Counted from the first letter of the stretch, positions 39,601 through 50,610 are shown. The stretch is DNA of 64,000 bases from Strigamia acuminata (GCA_949358305.1 OX442314.1:65109369-65173368); one strand, 5' to 3'. The notes: generated by a model from the sequence alone, not told the origin. Program-made: numbers and translations.

Positions 39601-41496
39601 ACTAGCACGTGTACTCTTCGCCCTGGCGCAAAAGTCACACGTCGACAACTCCTTATTCGAGAGTTTCAGCCCAAAAACATCAGTTGACTTTTCTAACCCC
39701 GCAATTCCCTTTGCATTTAAATGCCCTAGGCGGGAGTGCCAAATGTCCATCGTTTGAGCCTTATCTTTCTTGTCAAAAGTTTTAACCCCATCAGTAGAAT
39801 TGTTCCCATTCTCTGCTTTGTCTGCATTGTTCTGCACAATTGAACTTGCCTCCTTAGAGGCATTGGCAATCTTTGCCTTAATTTTATTCGAAACATTCGC
39901 TTGCGCATTAGTCGTAACATTCGCAGGCGCGTTGTTCGCAACACTCGCTTGCCCCTTTATCGCTGGTGCAGGTTTCCCTGACTCACTCGAATTTTGGGTT
40001 AATGCGTCCTTAAAACTAGGGTATGTTAGTATCGAATTTACAACTTCATCGCCTTTTATAAGCGGACTAGAAGACACTGTCGCAGCCTGTTGCGCAGGTA
40101 ATGCGGCAGTGTTCACAGGAGAAATACGACAATTGACCTTATACATCCGATCACTCGTGCGTTCCGCAGTGATGGAAGGGTCATCAATTTTGTCGTTATA
40201 AATAACCATTTTGCCATTTTTAATCATGGTCGTTGCCCCAGCTTCATCCGTGCGACCCAACGAAATCAAATTCTTCCTAAAGTTGGGTGCATAAAATACA
40301 TTATGCAATGTAATTGCACGGGTGCGGGTTCCATAAATCGATGTCAACGTCACATTTCCTATTCCTTCGATTCTCGACTTTCCTTCTCCCTGTTGCACGT
40401 GGCCAGTTAATGGCTTGAAGTCGGAGAACCAGTCTTTGTTGAAGGAGAAATGGTCCGTCGCCCCTGTGTCGACGTACCATTGCGAATCATAATTCGCGTG
40501 AGACACGTGGGAAGCCGGCACAGGGGGTTGTTGTTGAAGCCAAATTGCCGCGGAGTAATAAGAGACTGGAGAGTCGCTGAATATGTCAGCCTGTGTGACA
40601 GCGGCCTTTTGCTGGCCCCTTCCACGTCCCTTGCCCCGTGGATTGCCTCTAAATTGTCCAGTTTGGTTCCCTTTCGGTTGGAATTGCTGTTTCGGCGGAG
40701 TAGGGCATTCACGGGCGAAGTGGCCCGTCCCACCGCAAGTAAAACAGATGCGTGTGCCGCCGGGTGCATTTCCACCACGTCCGCGTTGTCTTCCGCCTTG
40801 GTTAAAGAAGGCACCAGTGTTCTCCAATGGCGCCTTGGAAGGCACGCCAAACTCGTCGGTTGTTACATGTAGGCGGTTGTATTCGCCTACCAGGCGTTCC
40901 TTGACCGCTGCTGCCGTGAACTCTGTGTCACCCCAGTGATAAACCGTCTGCTTGACCGGTTCGTATTGGGGTGGCAGTAGGTCAAGATATTGAAAGGCGT
41001 GAAACTCATCAGAAATTTGAATCTTGACATCTGCAAGCTGTACTACTTTCCGATCAACACGTGCGGTGAAAACAAACATCTCTTCGTTTTCATGCAACCG
41101 CATGTCTAAAAATTCCCTGCGAAGACGGGCTTTACGTGCCCGGGTCGTGGGCTGGTAGGCAGCTTTCAGTGCCTCCCACACTTCTTTAGCAGTGGCCTGG
41201 GCAACCGCCACGACCTGTTGGGCCTCGCCGCAAGCCAAACAAATGGTGGAGCGGGCCCTTTCTTCGCCTTTCTCAAAATCCCTTGTCTCTCGAAACGGTG
41301 ATCCGGCCGGCGGCTCTTTTGTCTTGCCGGTCACGTGGCCCCAAACACCGTACGATTGGAGGAGGAGCTGTACCTGTACGCTCCAGGTCGGATAGTTGGT
41401 TCCGTCCAACTTTTTCACGTCCTTGTAATCATCATGGCGGTCGTAGGACGCCATTTCGGGAAATTTGCGACGAAATTTAGTGAAGAACCGAAGCAC
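36607..41496 (-). CDS. gag-pol: Copia-A Gag-Pol polyprotein (1629 aa), intact
   Basis: Copia order of domains, residues counted from 41496: Gag with KLDGTNYPTWSVQVQLLL near the start, CCHC knuckle CFTCGGTGHFAREC (251-264), protease DTGATDHFSF (343-352), integrase finger H587/H591/C620/C623 and catalytic D650 (HLDVWGP), D714 (TDNGGEF), E750 (SVAERTNRT), reverse transcriptase (LDIKAAYLYG, YVDD near 1311) and RNase H (YTDASFALD, HIDVKLHFVRD). Integrase before RT defines Copia. Alignment with Copia-B favours the second Met (ATG 41454) as the start; the first 14 residues are probably leader. No disabling change was found. It ends 5 bp from the polypurine tract. Confidence 0.95.
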   Translation of the reverse strand: MLRFFTKFRRKFPEMASYDRHDDYKDVKKLDGTNYPTWSVQVQLLLQSYGVWGHVTGKTKEPPAGSPFRETRDFEKGEERARSTICLACGEAQQVVAVAQATAKEVWEALKAAYQPTTRARKARLRREFLDMRLHENEEMFVFTARVDRKVVQLADVKIQISDEFHAFQYLDLLPPQYEPVKQTVYHWGDTEFTAAAVKERLVGEYNRLHVTTDEFGVPSKAPLENTGAFFNQGGRQRGRGGNAPGGTRICFTCGGTGHFARECPTPPKQQFQPKGNQTGQFRGNPRGKGRGRGQQKAAVTQADIFSDSPVSYYSAAIWLQQQPPVPASHVSHANYDSQWYVDTGATDHFSFNKDWFSDFKPLTGHVQQGEGKSRIEGIGNVTLTSIYGTRTRAITLHNVFYAPNFRKNLISLGRTDEAGATTMIKNGKMVIYNDKIDDPSITAERTSDRMYKVNCRISPVNTAALPAQQAATVSSSPLIKGDEVVNSILTYPSFKDALTQNSSESGKPAPAIKGQASVANNAPANVTTNAQANVSNKIKAKIANASKEASSIVQNNADKAENGNNSTDGVKTFDKKDKAQTMDIWHSRLGHLNAKGIAGLEKSTDVFGLKLSNKELSTCDFCARAKSTRASFPPIIGITTKSILEIVHLDVWGPAPVQTLGGAYYYLILIDDFSRFMWIIIMKRKSDVLGHFKRWLLEVERTTSKKVKAIKTDNGGEFISRQWDDYVATIGLKCMRTNAYSPEMNSVAERTNRTILNGTRALLFENKFPATLWAELAVSVVYLKNRFPHTGIGGKTPYSVFYNKKLSLRHVKCIGSLTYVHIPSQTRGGKLQDRAWAGALIGYAASTRGYRIWDPNKNQVFLSKHVKIFENNFWFELGTVTSPELENDFDTSSSDSFNGSFSDDDSVVGDPIPAETPEPPPAIQEVPQPAPQQKVKPALPTTPKPTLRPELRPVAKQAAQQPPLMPVEGNPILGDGDTGDEPVEEIGGAKGDDGNYFNIYPDNDGEPEIPPGIQTRRGSRSRKKQGNVMLHPELLPLNMAEWERRASVRKDGATAGQIDVVYITPLKDKIRSRVDIARWCDEEGYAYDATLFDFKTLEGDGEPLGFAGFCAVEPETYEEAMYHIKRPDWIKAMREEIDVFDERTVYKEVDKTTLDEGTTLLGSKWIYKMKRDHTGVIQRYRARLVAQGFKQKPGVDFTEVFSPVVNFVLVIVFFCTLVILKGWRDLHLDIKAAYLYGDLDTVQYMEIPKGYRTAHNKHKCWMLLKALYGLHQSGRMWYQVLHIRLLELGFQPLLGLNCVYALDNDAIVIFYVDDIVLFSKDDYVEQCVLKWLRESFEVVSLGPVTLLLGIEFDRSGGMIKIHQRKYIEKLCKAYGIDSCHRVKVPVTPGTMIQGVRTGEKADTSFPYRSLVGSLLFIASRTRPDILFSVIVLSQYNETHSTRHVNMLLQVLRYLATTSNYSINLSNCKNENLTVYTDASFALDQDRQRSFGGHIVYMGGIPISWNCHKQSMTSLSIMESEFLAVVDGVKEVIWLERLYDAKIMFRLERNTPCVFADSQPAIQYCKNRIENRANKHIDVKLHFVRDWFEKGTFLIEHVSGELNVADILTKWLAKSRLNALCEYIFVIDK

Positions 41497-41695
41497 AAGT
41501 CACACAAACCACGTAAATTCGTCGCACGGATGCAGAATTCCCCCAAAAGTGAAGGCGAATAATGCACACAACCCGGGGAATCTCAATAAGTGAGATTGAA
41601 AAACCTTGACTAGCAATCCCCCAACTCTTCCGTTCGCGCCTCCTGGGGCCCGCGGGATGGTTGGGTGGCCGTGGATAAGCCTAGCCAAGAATACA

Positions 41696-41728
41696 GTGCT
41701 ACGTGCCCGACTGGACGTAGGGTAGCAC
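41696..41728 (-). other. Conserved hairpin in Copia-A leader
   Basis: GTGCTAC pairs with GTAGCAC across a loop conserved in Copia-B, where both arms have changed together to GTGCCAC and GTGGCAC. An inner CCC/GGG pair is possible. It is a candidate packaging or dimerisation element. Confidence 0.55.
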
Positions 41729-42221
41729 CGATTCTAACAGGGGACCACAACAAAACCTTAAAACTAACAGAGTTTCACGACAGTAAATTATATTACACTT
41801 TTTGATGTGAAGCTGGTAAAGTTGCGGCGAATTGCGGGTGCAAAGCGTCGCAATAACGTCCTTCGAGGACGAAACGTTGCTCCCACGTCGTCGTACGCAC
41901 GGAAAATGGGCTGTCGTGCCGTCCGCGTGCACACTTCCGTGCGATCGCGGGAAAATCAACGTCGCGCTCGTCCGCGCCTTCGTGAGACGGACTCCGGGGT
42001 TCGAAACACGGAAAATAACGCCTGCACACACGCTTAACGTGTGCAGGACTTCTCGGTGACCGCAGACTTCTCTGCGTGTTGCAAAAATCGTCGGTCGCGA
42101 CGATTTATCCAAAAAGAAAATGGCCGCCGTCGCAAAAATCTTCGATGACGACGTCCAAACGTGCTTATTTCGCACGGAAATCGACAATAAATGTTCCTAC
42201 CGTCGAAAAAGATCCTGTTGT

Positions 42222-42226
42222 GGGTG
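42222..42226. repeat. Target-site duplication of LARD-1 copy 2 (GGGTG, partner 50606-50610)
   Basis: GGGTG immediately precedes TGTTGCGAGC and is repeated immediately after GGCAACA at 50605. Confidence 0.92.
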
Positions 42227-43972
42227 TGTTGCGAGCAGATACGCAACAAAATTAATATTCAGAAAAGAGAAAGAAACTTTGGTTCATCTGCATGATTCGA
42301 ATTACCATTCGTGGAATGTTTACCTTGTAAGTTGTCGGGGTTTGCTGAATCGTTTCGGTCATTTCGTTTCTTTGAAAGTCTCAATTTCTCGAAGAGTTCG
42401 CAACATTGGAAATGAGAGGTGAGCGCAGTCCGCCATCTTGTGTTAAGTTCGGGCATCGGATTTATCTACAAAGGAAAAGTTAAGGTTTTTAATTTCGGTT
42501 CCGGTTAGTTTGAATAATTTTCAAGAACTTATCTGACACGGTACAGGCAGGCATTGGGTCGCTAATTAAAGGCGATAACGGCGAGGATGGGTTTCAAAGC
42601 GAAAAGCGAAGTCGTTGTTGATTATCGAGCGGTTTGGTCTGGTCGAAGTGCACTCGGAAAGATGTTGTTTTGAAGCTGTAGATTTGAATACATTAGTTTA
42701 GAAACCACTCCGGTGATTAAATAAATAGCTTTAGTTGTAATTTACCGTGGATTAAAGTCCGATGATTCGGCGTTGGGCCGAGGCGAAGCTTCGTTGCTCA
42801 CCAAGGAGCGTTGATCGGCTAGATCCGCCATTAGAAGACAGTTGGTACAACGAGCCTCGTTTTCGATTGAGATTTAATTTGATTCAGAATAAGATTTGTT
42901 CGACTTAAGTTTTTATTGTGTGATTTAATGCGATTTCGAATTGATTAGTTGGTTATTTTTTCGTTGTTTTGTGTTTCGGATAAGATTCAATCGTTTGGTC
43001 GGGTGTCACGTGATTTGGCGCATCGTGCATCTATTCGGTCGAGTTCGGGTTTTATAACTCGCCCGCGAATAGCATTGGGTTTAGTGCGGGCGATGGGAAT
43101 TTAATTCCGTGCAATGCAAGGGATTTATTAAATGCGCACAACGAGTGTCGAGGATGCATTATTTGGGTTCTTTATTCGTATTAAGACAGTGGCCATGTTC
43201 GGGATGCGAGAATTACGATTGATTAGATTAAGTTTTCGTTGACATTGATTAGGCGACGTCTCGTGGCGAAATGTAGCAGTTTTCGGGTTTTCGAGATTTC
43301 CATTCAATGTTCGTTGAGGTTTTAATTTTGAAGGTTTGCACCTTCTTTCATTTCATTTTCGCTGTATTAAATAATCATTAGGGTTTGAGTTATTTATATG
43401 CTCGATTTTCGATATTAAAGATAAGTTTTTTGGTGTAATTTGAACTCTCAACGGCCGTTCTTGTTTTGTTGTACGGAGGCCGTTTTGAGACATTGGCTTT
43501 TTGATATATTGTTATCTATTTTATTAATAATGCTGTCGTGTTGACGTTTATTGTTGTTAGAGACCGTGACACGAGTTTACACATTGTAAAAACAGTTATA
43601 GTTCTGATTTGAACGATTAAACATCGGTTTATATTTGTTCGTAAATAAGAACGAGTGTTTCTTTTCGGTTGCACACAAGCGCGAGATTCGAATCTGCGCC
43701 ATCTTTGATTTATGAAAGACGAGATTGATATTCGAGCCCGAATATCCGCCAACAGTCATGTTTAAAGCAAAAGCCAGGTTCTCGAGTTTTGGTCGACATG
43801 GAGAGGACAATGATGGCCAAGTCAGAAAACATGATATGCGTTATCAGATGTCAGAATGGTTTCAATCGAGTCGAGTAGTGAAAAGTGCTGTGCGAAGATT
43901 TGATCGCTCGAATGTTTATTACGAGGTGCGTGAGTTGCCAGTCCTTGCAGCAATCACTGCTTGCTGGCAACA
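42227..43972 (+). repeat. LARD-1 copy 2, 5' LTR (1746 bp)
   Basis: TGTTGCGAGCAG to GCTGGCAACA, identical in length to 48860-50605 and to the copy-1 LTR. It contains no convincing gene. Confidence 0.93.
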
Positions 43973-44333
43973 TAGCCCTTTTTGTGGTGCCGTGGATGAC
44001 CGGGATTCGTCGGGTAGACGAGGAGAGAGCCAGCAACCAGATGAGAATAGAAGTCCCAGGGTCGCAAAAGGAAGCAGCCGGCGTCAACAGAGAAGTGCCC
44101 GCACTGATGGGTTGAGGGCGAAGCGGCAAGCGGTCTCTCGTCGGGCGGTAATCAAGTCGAAGGAGATTTGGGAAAAATACGTCGCGGGAGGTCGGTTGGT
44201 CCGAAAGCGTCGGTCGAGCCGTCGGAAGGGACAATGGCGTCGCGGGACCGGAATGAAGAAGGTTGCGGAAATTAAGCAGTCGGCGTATAAAGAAGGAGGA
44301 ACGATCGGAACCCTGAATCTCGGGCGAGCCTAG
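43725..44333 (+). CDS. 202-codon open frame across LARD-1 LTR/internal junction (doubtful)
   Basis: This frame starts in the LTR, runs through the LTR end and the primer-binding site, and encodes an Arg/Lys-rich peptide after residue 90. It is also present at 1050-1658 (minus) in copy 1, but the two copies are essentially identical so that adds no evidence of selection. No known domain is recognised. It is probably chance; a small nucleic-acid-binding product cannot be excluded. Confidence 0.2.
   Translation: MIFEPEYPPTVMFKAKARFSSFGRHGEDNDGQVRKHDMRYQMSEWFQSSRVVKSAVRRFDRSNVYYEVRELPVLAAITACWQHSPFCGAVDDRDSSGRRGESQQPDENRSPRVAKGSSRRQQRSARTDGLRAKRQAVSRRAVIKSKEIWEKYVAGGRLVRKRRSSRRKGQWRRGTGMKKVAEIKQSAYKEGGTIGTLNLGRA
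43985..44010 (+). other. LARD-1 copy 2 primer-binding site (tRNA-His-like)
   Basis: TGGTGCCGTGGATGACCGGG starts 12 bases after the LTR. The first ten bases fit the tRNA-His complement exactly, and after a three-base insertion the similarity continues. Confidence 0.55.
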
Positions 44334-46089
44334 AAGTTATACACAACGCAATGACACTAGAAGAGAAGAGTCTTGTGTTTTCTTTTTTCGAATTGTTTAT
44401 TTGTTTTAAGTTAGTTTAGAGTTGTTTTAGGATTGTTTTGGGGGTTTTTGTTTCGTTCGGCTAGTGTATGTGTATTGCGGGGTTGTTATGTCGGATTCGA
44501 TTTGGTGTGCGGTATATTGGTAGTCTTAATTTGTGGGGCGTGCTCTGTTTCAGGGCTCAACGAGGGTCGTAAGACACTCTTGCCTAATGAAGCGAGTCAT
44601 TGAAAAACGCCTTGTACAGTTTACTTTAGTGTGTATGATTTTTAGACTAGCATATTTTCGAGTTGTTTCCGACCTGACAATTTCGTGAGCGCCGTTCGAT
44701 ATGGAGTATTTCCGTTACGATCTTAATTTTTAAGTGTTGAGTTTTGCGAATCACATTCAAAGTTCGAAGTGTGTCTTTTTGGGGGGATTGATTTCCAATT
44801 GCATATGCATAATTAGTCGGTTTTTTTTGTGAACTGGATTTTCTTTGGAGATTGAAGTTTCTAGTCAGTCCTTTTTTTGTCACGTTGATGAATTAAAGGT
44901 AAAAAGCTTTGAGTTAAATTAGAGTTTCAATTGCGAGTTTAGAAATTAATTTCCGACGTTTGCGAAAGTTGCATTCAAGCATGAACAAGTCCACGTTAAA
45001 TAGAACAGGGGCAAGAAGATAAATTCCCTTTATAGATAAAGACGTGGGTTCCCCCAATCGACAATTTTGAGATTGGTGTGAGTTTTAATTGAAAAGAAAA
45101 TTTCGAGTCTCTTAAGTTTGAACGCGGTTGGAATCCGTTTGGGAGTATGCATAATTAAGAAGCTGGACAGCCTTTTAAAGAACCAGAAAAGAGAATTAGC
45201 ACACCCCAGGTTAAGGGTCCAACTCGTGAATAGCATAAGAAGTTTTAATGCAAGCTAAGTTTATACGTTAGAGAGGTGATGTGTGGAATTTCGATTCTCT
45301 ATTCAGTTTTTCGGGACGCCGAATAAAAGAAGGAGTTTTGGGTTTCATCATCCGTGGCAATAGAAAGTTATGGTCGACTTCAAGAGGTTTTATTAAAGTA
45401 TCTAAGCGTTTTGAAGGAGGTCGAAAGCTAGTTGAATAAAATGATTCGCCACGCGCAAGAATAATTTCAGACTAATGAAGGAGCGAGAGAGTTCGCCATT
45501 AGTTGCAAATTGCAGCATCGCCTTAGCGGGAGGTCCCAATTGGTCACTTGGATCGAAATTGATATTTCCTCAGGCGGAGAAAGAGCGCAATAAGTTCCGT
45601 TGGTGCTGATTCGCAATAAATCGAACCAAAGAGAGATAAATCTTATTGTACAGAAAAAGAAAGACGAACGTAAAACCTTTACATTGATTTCCTTTCTGGC
45701 AAAGGGCCATTTTGAAATAGAAGTTGTTCGTCAGGAATTTTTCCGTGACTCTTTGTCTTTATTTTCAAAGCAACAAGCTACAAGAAGAAAATATTACATT
45801 GGTTGTTGGAGATTCCTTTAGTAGCAAGAAACTTTCTCTTTTGAGCTGTTAACAGCACGGTCAGTCTAATTTAGAAAGCTTGCAATGTAGAAGTCCAGTC
45901 GGTTAACAGTTGGTCCGTCGAGTTTCACTAGCAGAATGCGAGGATAATTGACGCGTGAAACTTTCGCGCTGAATTCACTCCTCAAAAAATGAGAGATAGA
46001 AAAAAAGGGGAGAAACTCGGGAAAGTCTCGAGGTTGCATAATAAAGTTTTAAAGAAGAAAATTCCCCCCTATACAGAAGACAGAATTTA

Positions 46090-46190
46090 GAGAAGGTTTT
46101 AGTTGGTTAACAGTGGTCCATCAAACCCAAGTACTAGATTAGAGAAAAGGTTTTAGTTGGTTAACAGCGGTCCATCAAACCTAAAGATAG
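46090..46190 (+). repeat. 51-bp tandem duplication inside LARD-1
   Basis: Two units with AGAGAA(AA)GGTTTTAGTTGG, TTAACAG and GGTCCATCAAACC start at 46090 and 46141. A weaker relative (GGTTAACAGTTGGTCCGTCG) lies at about 45899. Confidence 0.75.
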
Positions 46191-48859
46191 AAATCCATCT
46201 TCCTCCTTGTAGAGTAAGAAAAGGCAACAATCATCAGCTTTCAGCTAATAGAATAAAAAGGGATCGTAAAGTTAAACTGAAAGGATTTTTAAAGCAATCA
46301 GTTAGAGAATTAGTCCGGTGCAAGTTGGTTTGAGGAAGTTGTTGAGTTGGGAAGAGCCAGGTGAAGTCAGCCGAAGAAACAAGGTGACAGTGAAAAGGTT
46401 CAGTCGAGAAAAGGAGCGAATCCCAGTTTATTGAGAATTAAAGACCCCAGAACCAACAGAAAAGAATACAAACCTCTCGTCACTTAGAAAAATAGAAATT
46501 AATTTAGTTTATTCTTCCAGTCCTTTTATACAGCTCTTTATTTAAGAAAATGCAGAGAATTCCTCTCGAGAATTTAGTGATTTTCAAGTTTCGGAAGTTT
46601 CCCGATCGATTTCTTTGAAAGCATAAAAGATCTTCACAGTAGAAATACTTATTCTCCAGGATATTACAGTAAGAACAAGTTTAATAAATCGGGAGCAGAT
46701 TGAGTTTGGACGTAAGAATTTATAATTTCTATTACATTTGAATTCAGGTGTTGGTCAAATATAGAAGTCGGTGTTAGTATTTATGGCATTAGTCAAAACC
46801 ACATGAGCCGATCTGTTGAGATATTCATTGCCGCTGGGTGCATCTTAGAAAATAAAGCCTCCCTCCTTAGATAACCTTTAGTTGTGTTTTTTCCTGACAG
46901 TTTCAGTATTAGAAAAGTTCGCCACTTTATTTCGGGAGATTTCCTGAAAAGTGGATCTACTCCTTGGCGCCGAGTGTGTCAAGATACATGCTGTCGCTTC
47001 CTAAATATCAATCCATGCCATACTTAAATCCTGACTAAATAGAAAAATCCCTTACATATAACATAAGAATGACAGAACGAGATAGATTAGTTTTTCTGTT
47101 ATAAGTACCTCCTTTTTCCTTTTTTCCTCTGGAAAGCTCTGATTTAAGGGCAGCCAAAGTAAACCGCCTTTGAACACTGGGAATCTTGAGAATTCTGGAC
47201 GTTCTCAGAAAAATGATTCAATTTGTGAAGTAATGGCTTTGGACTTTCTGTTTGGAAGTTAGCAAATAAGTCCTTCGCATTGCGGCGTTCACTTATGGGT
47301 TACATTGTCCTTTTAGGGTTAGAAAATACATAAAGAAGTAAATAGAATAGAAAACCTTGACCTCTTAAACCTTCATAACAGTTGAAATAGATAATGGGAG
47401 TTTCAAGCCATTTAGATGAATAAATCGCTTTTCCCCTCGGGATTAGACGAAAATGGAAAGCTCTCCTAATTGATGCAGTTGTTTAGAGCTAAAACGAATG
47501 CGGGAATATACCAGGACCTGTTCACACCAGCTTATCTAATGTGACAAGGACAGTGCTTTCATACACACATTCAAATATAAAGTCCCTCTACACCCCTTCT
47601 CTCTTTATGATTCTAATGGTTCTTCGTTTGAATGTTCGATTCTTCGACATGCAAGATGGCAAACACCAATGGGTTGCTCGAATCCCTTAGAGACCTCCAG
47701 CCAGAGTTAGCAGGAGTAGGGACCCGAATAGCAATAGAGCTTCCCTTCTTGTTTCTTTTTTGAGTCGGGAGGGAATTATATGAATATATAAAATAAAATT
47801 GGGATTGGAAACGACAAAATGTGTCCGGAAAAGTCCTGCCGGCCACCGGCGGAGTGCACGCCGTCGGTCGCCGAAGAGGAACGGTCACTAAACCTTTTTG
47901 ATCAATTTCCTGTTTTCCTAATCCTAAGATTTTATATTGTGGAAAAATAACAGATAGAAGAGTCCTCATAGCCTCCCTCACTCTTACCTCAAACAATTAA
48001 CACGGGAAATAATATACAGGGTGCTTAATCTAAGCCCAACAACAAGAAACTAACCCATTCATTAGAAAATAGTAGCATGTGGTTTTTACTCTTCACTCAT
48101 TCTGTTATTAAAATCCGGTCTTGATAAGGTTTTTCTTTTTTAACAAAGTTGATGGAGTTTTCCAAGGCAGAAATAAGATAAGAAAATATTAGAGATTTAC
48201 AGAGCTGATAGTAAAGGTTGTTGTCTAAAACAAGTGAAGTGGATTAGCAAATAAGAGAAGTCCGCTGTTGCTGGGTCCACGGGTTCGGCAATCTTGACTT
48301 CCTCTTTTAAGAATTTATTAAGACATTCGAGAGTTAACAGAGGACGATTCCGGTTTGTAATAGGAATTTTAAGTAGTCCGGAAGTCGTTGTCTCCGAATA
48401 AGAGAAAAAGTAGTCAAAGAACATCGGCACGTGAAGTGGTTATTTGAGCCGTGTCGAGAGTCACAAGTCGTAAGATTACGACGTTCGTTGAATTGAGTTA
48501 GATTCTGGAATTTAAAAAGAGGTGATCAGATTTTCTCAAGAGAAGCGATTAAAAGCTGTTAATCGAAAATAGTTTTGTTTGCATAAATAATAGAGAGTGT
48601 CTGTATTTCCTATTCCCCTCCCTCTTAGGTCCTTACACTCGGTCTCTTGAAAGGAATAGAAAGGACCGAGATGGGAGTCTGAGAGAGGGGATGGGTTGCG
48701 GGGTACAGATAAGAGAGACGGTTGGTCATGCTAAGCGTCTCCACAACGTCACTTGTGGTAATTAGCGAGGTTAGATGGGCTGTCCTAGTAAAGAGAAGAT
48801 GTGAATTTATTAGGGATAAATTTCCCCCCGCTGTCGTCTTCCTTTTTTGGTGGGAGCGA

Positions 48860-50605
48860 TGTTGCGAGCAGATACGCAACAAAATTAATATTCAGAAAAG
48901 AGAAAGAAACTTTGGTTCATCTGCATGATTCGAATTACCATTCGTGGAATGTTTACCTTGTAAGTTGTCGGGGTTTGCTGAATCGTTTCGGTCATTTCGT
49001 TTCTTTGAAAGTCTCAATTTCTCGAAGAGTTCGCAACATTGGAAATGAGAGGTGAGCGCAGTCCGCCATCTTGTGTTAAGTTCGGGCATCGGATTTATCT
49101 ACAAAGGAAAAGTTAAGGTTTTTAATTTCGGTTCCGGTTAGTTTGAATAATTTTCAAGAACTTATCTGACACGGTACAGGCAGGCATTGGGTCGCTAATT
49201 AAAGGCGATAACGGCGAGGATGGGTTTCAAAGCGAAAAGCGAAGTCGTTGTTGATTATCGAGCGGTTTGGTCTGGTCGAAGTGCACTCGGAAAGATGTTG
49301 TTTTGAAGCTGTAGATTTGAATACATTAGTTTAGAAACCACTCCGGTGATTAAATAAATAGCTTTAGTTGTAATTTACCGTGGATTAAAGTCCGATGATT
49401 CGGCGTTGGGCCGAGGCGAAGCTTCGTTGCTCACCAAGGAGCGTTGATCGGCTAGATCCGCCATTAGAAGACAGTTGGTACAACGAGCCTCGTTTTCGAT
49501 TGAGATTTAATTTGATTCAGAATAAGATTTGTTCGACTTAAGTTTTTATTGTGTGATTTAATGCGATTTCGAATTGATTAGTTGGTTATTTTTTCGTTGT
49601 TTTGTGTTTCGGATAAGATTCAATCGTTTGGTCGGGTGTCACGTGATTTGGCGCATCGTGCATCTATTCGGTCGAGTTCGGGTTTTATAACTCGCCCGCG
49701 AATAGCATTGGGTTTAGTGCGGGCGATGGGAATTTAATTCCGTGCAATGCAAGGGATTTATTAAATGCGCACAACGAGTGTCGAGGATGCATTATTTGGG
49801 TTCTTTATTCGTATTAAGACAGTGGCCATGTTCGGGATGCGAGAATTACGATTGATTAGATTAAGTTTTCGTTGACATTGATTAGGCGACGTCTCGTGGC
49901 GAAATGTAGCAGTTTTCGGGTTTTCGAGATTTCCATTCAATGTTCGTTGAGGTTTTAATTTTGAAGGTTTGCACCTTCTTTCATTTCATTTTCGCTGTAT
50001 TAAATAATCATTAGGGTTTGAGTTATTTATATGCTCGATTTTCGATATTAAAGATAAGTTTTTTGGTGTAATTTGAACTCTCAACGGCCGTTCTTGTTTT
50101 GTTGTACGGAGGCCGTTTTGAGACATTGGCTTTTTGATATATTGTTATCTATTTTATTAATAATGCTGTCGTGTTGACGTTTATTGTTGTTAGAGACCGT
50201 GACACGAGTTTACACATTGTAAAAACAGTTATAGTTCTGATTTGAACGATTAAACATCGGTTTATATTTGTTCGTAAATAAGAACGAGTGTTTCTTTTCG
50301 GTTGCACACAAGCGCGAGATTCGAATCTGCGCCATCTTTGATTTATGAAAGACGAGATTGATATTCGAGCCCGAATATCCGCCAACAGTCATGTTTAAAG
50401 CAAAAGCCAGGTTCTCGAGTTTTGGTCGACATGGAGAGGACAATGATGGCCAAGTCAGAAAACATGATATGCGTTATCAGATGTCAGAATGGTTTCAATC
50501 GAGTCGAGTAGTGAAAAGTGCTGTGCGAAGATTTGATCGCTCGAATGTTTATTACGAGGTGCGTGAGTTGCCAGTCCTTGCAGCAATCACTGCTTGCTGG
50601 CAACA
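48860..50605 (+). repeat. LARD-1 copy 2, 3' LTR (1746 bp)
   Basis: Matches 42227-43972 and is followed by GGGTG and the remainder of the Copia-A leader. The bases before it (CCTTTTTTGGTGGGAGCGA) are only partly purine, so the plus-strand primer is not obvious. Confidence 0.93.
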
Positions 50606-50610
50606 GGGTG

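Larger units (their letters stand above)
41497..42226 (-). other. Copia-A leader, gag-proximal part
   Basis: 730 bp of the 5' untranslated leader up to the LARD-1 insertion; the rest is 50611-50953. A block of about 170 bp (roughly 41605-41745) is conserved with the Copia-B leader and contains the covarying hairpin at 41696-41728. No protein is supported. Confidence 0.8.
43973..48859 (+). other. LARD-1 internal region, non-coding
   Basis: 4.9 kb of AG-rich, mostly unique sequence. The longest wholly internal open frames are about 73 codons (plus) and 127 codons (47613-47996, minus), and neither resembles a retroelement protein. A 51-bp tandem duplication is at about 46090-46190. The first 1410 bp recur in copy 1. 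Confidence 0.8.
42227..50605 (+). mobile_element. LARD-1 copy 2: complete non-coding LTR retrotransposon (8379 bp)
   Basis: Two 1746-bp LTRs (42227-43972, 48860-50605) flank 4887 bp of internal sequence without any recognisable gag or pol. Orientation is set by the primer-binding site beside the left LTR. It resembles the large non-autonomous class (LARD). Its TGTTGC...GCAACA LTR ends and tRNA-His-like primer site are shared with BEL-1 and BEL-2, suggesting BEL/Pao machinery moves it. The LTRs look identical and a perfect 5-bp duplication is present, so it inserted recently. Copy 1 at the window start is in opposite orientation. Confidence 0.9.

Noticed and set aside
47613-47996. 127-codon minus-strand frame in LARD-1
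   Set aside because: No recognisable domain, opposite to the element's orientation, and not repeated elsewhere in the window to test conservation.
42227-50605. LARD-1 as a DNA transposon with terminal inverted repeats
   Set aside because: The TGTTGCG/CGCAACA pairing is within one end of each LTR. Long direct LTRs, a primer site and a 5-bp duplication identify an LTR element.
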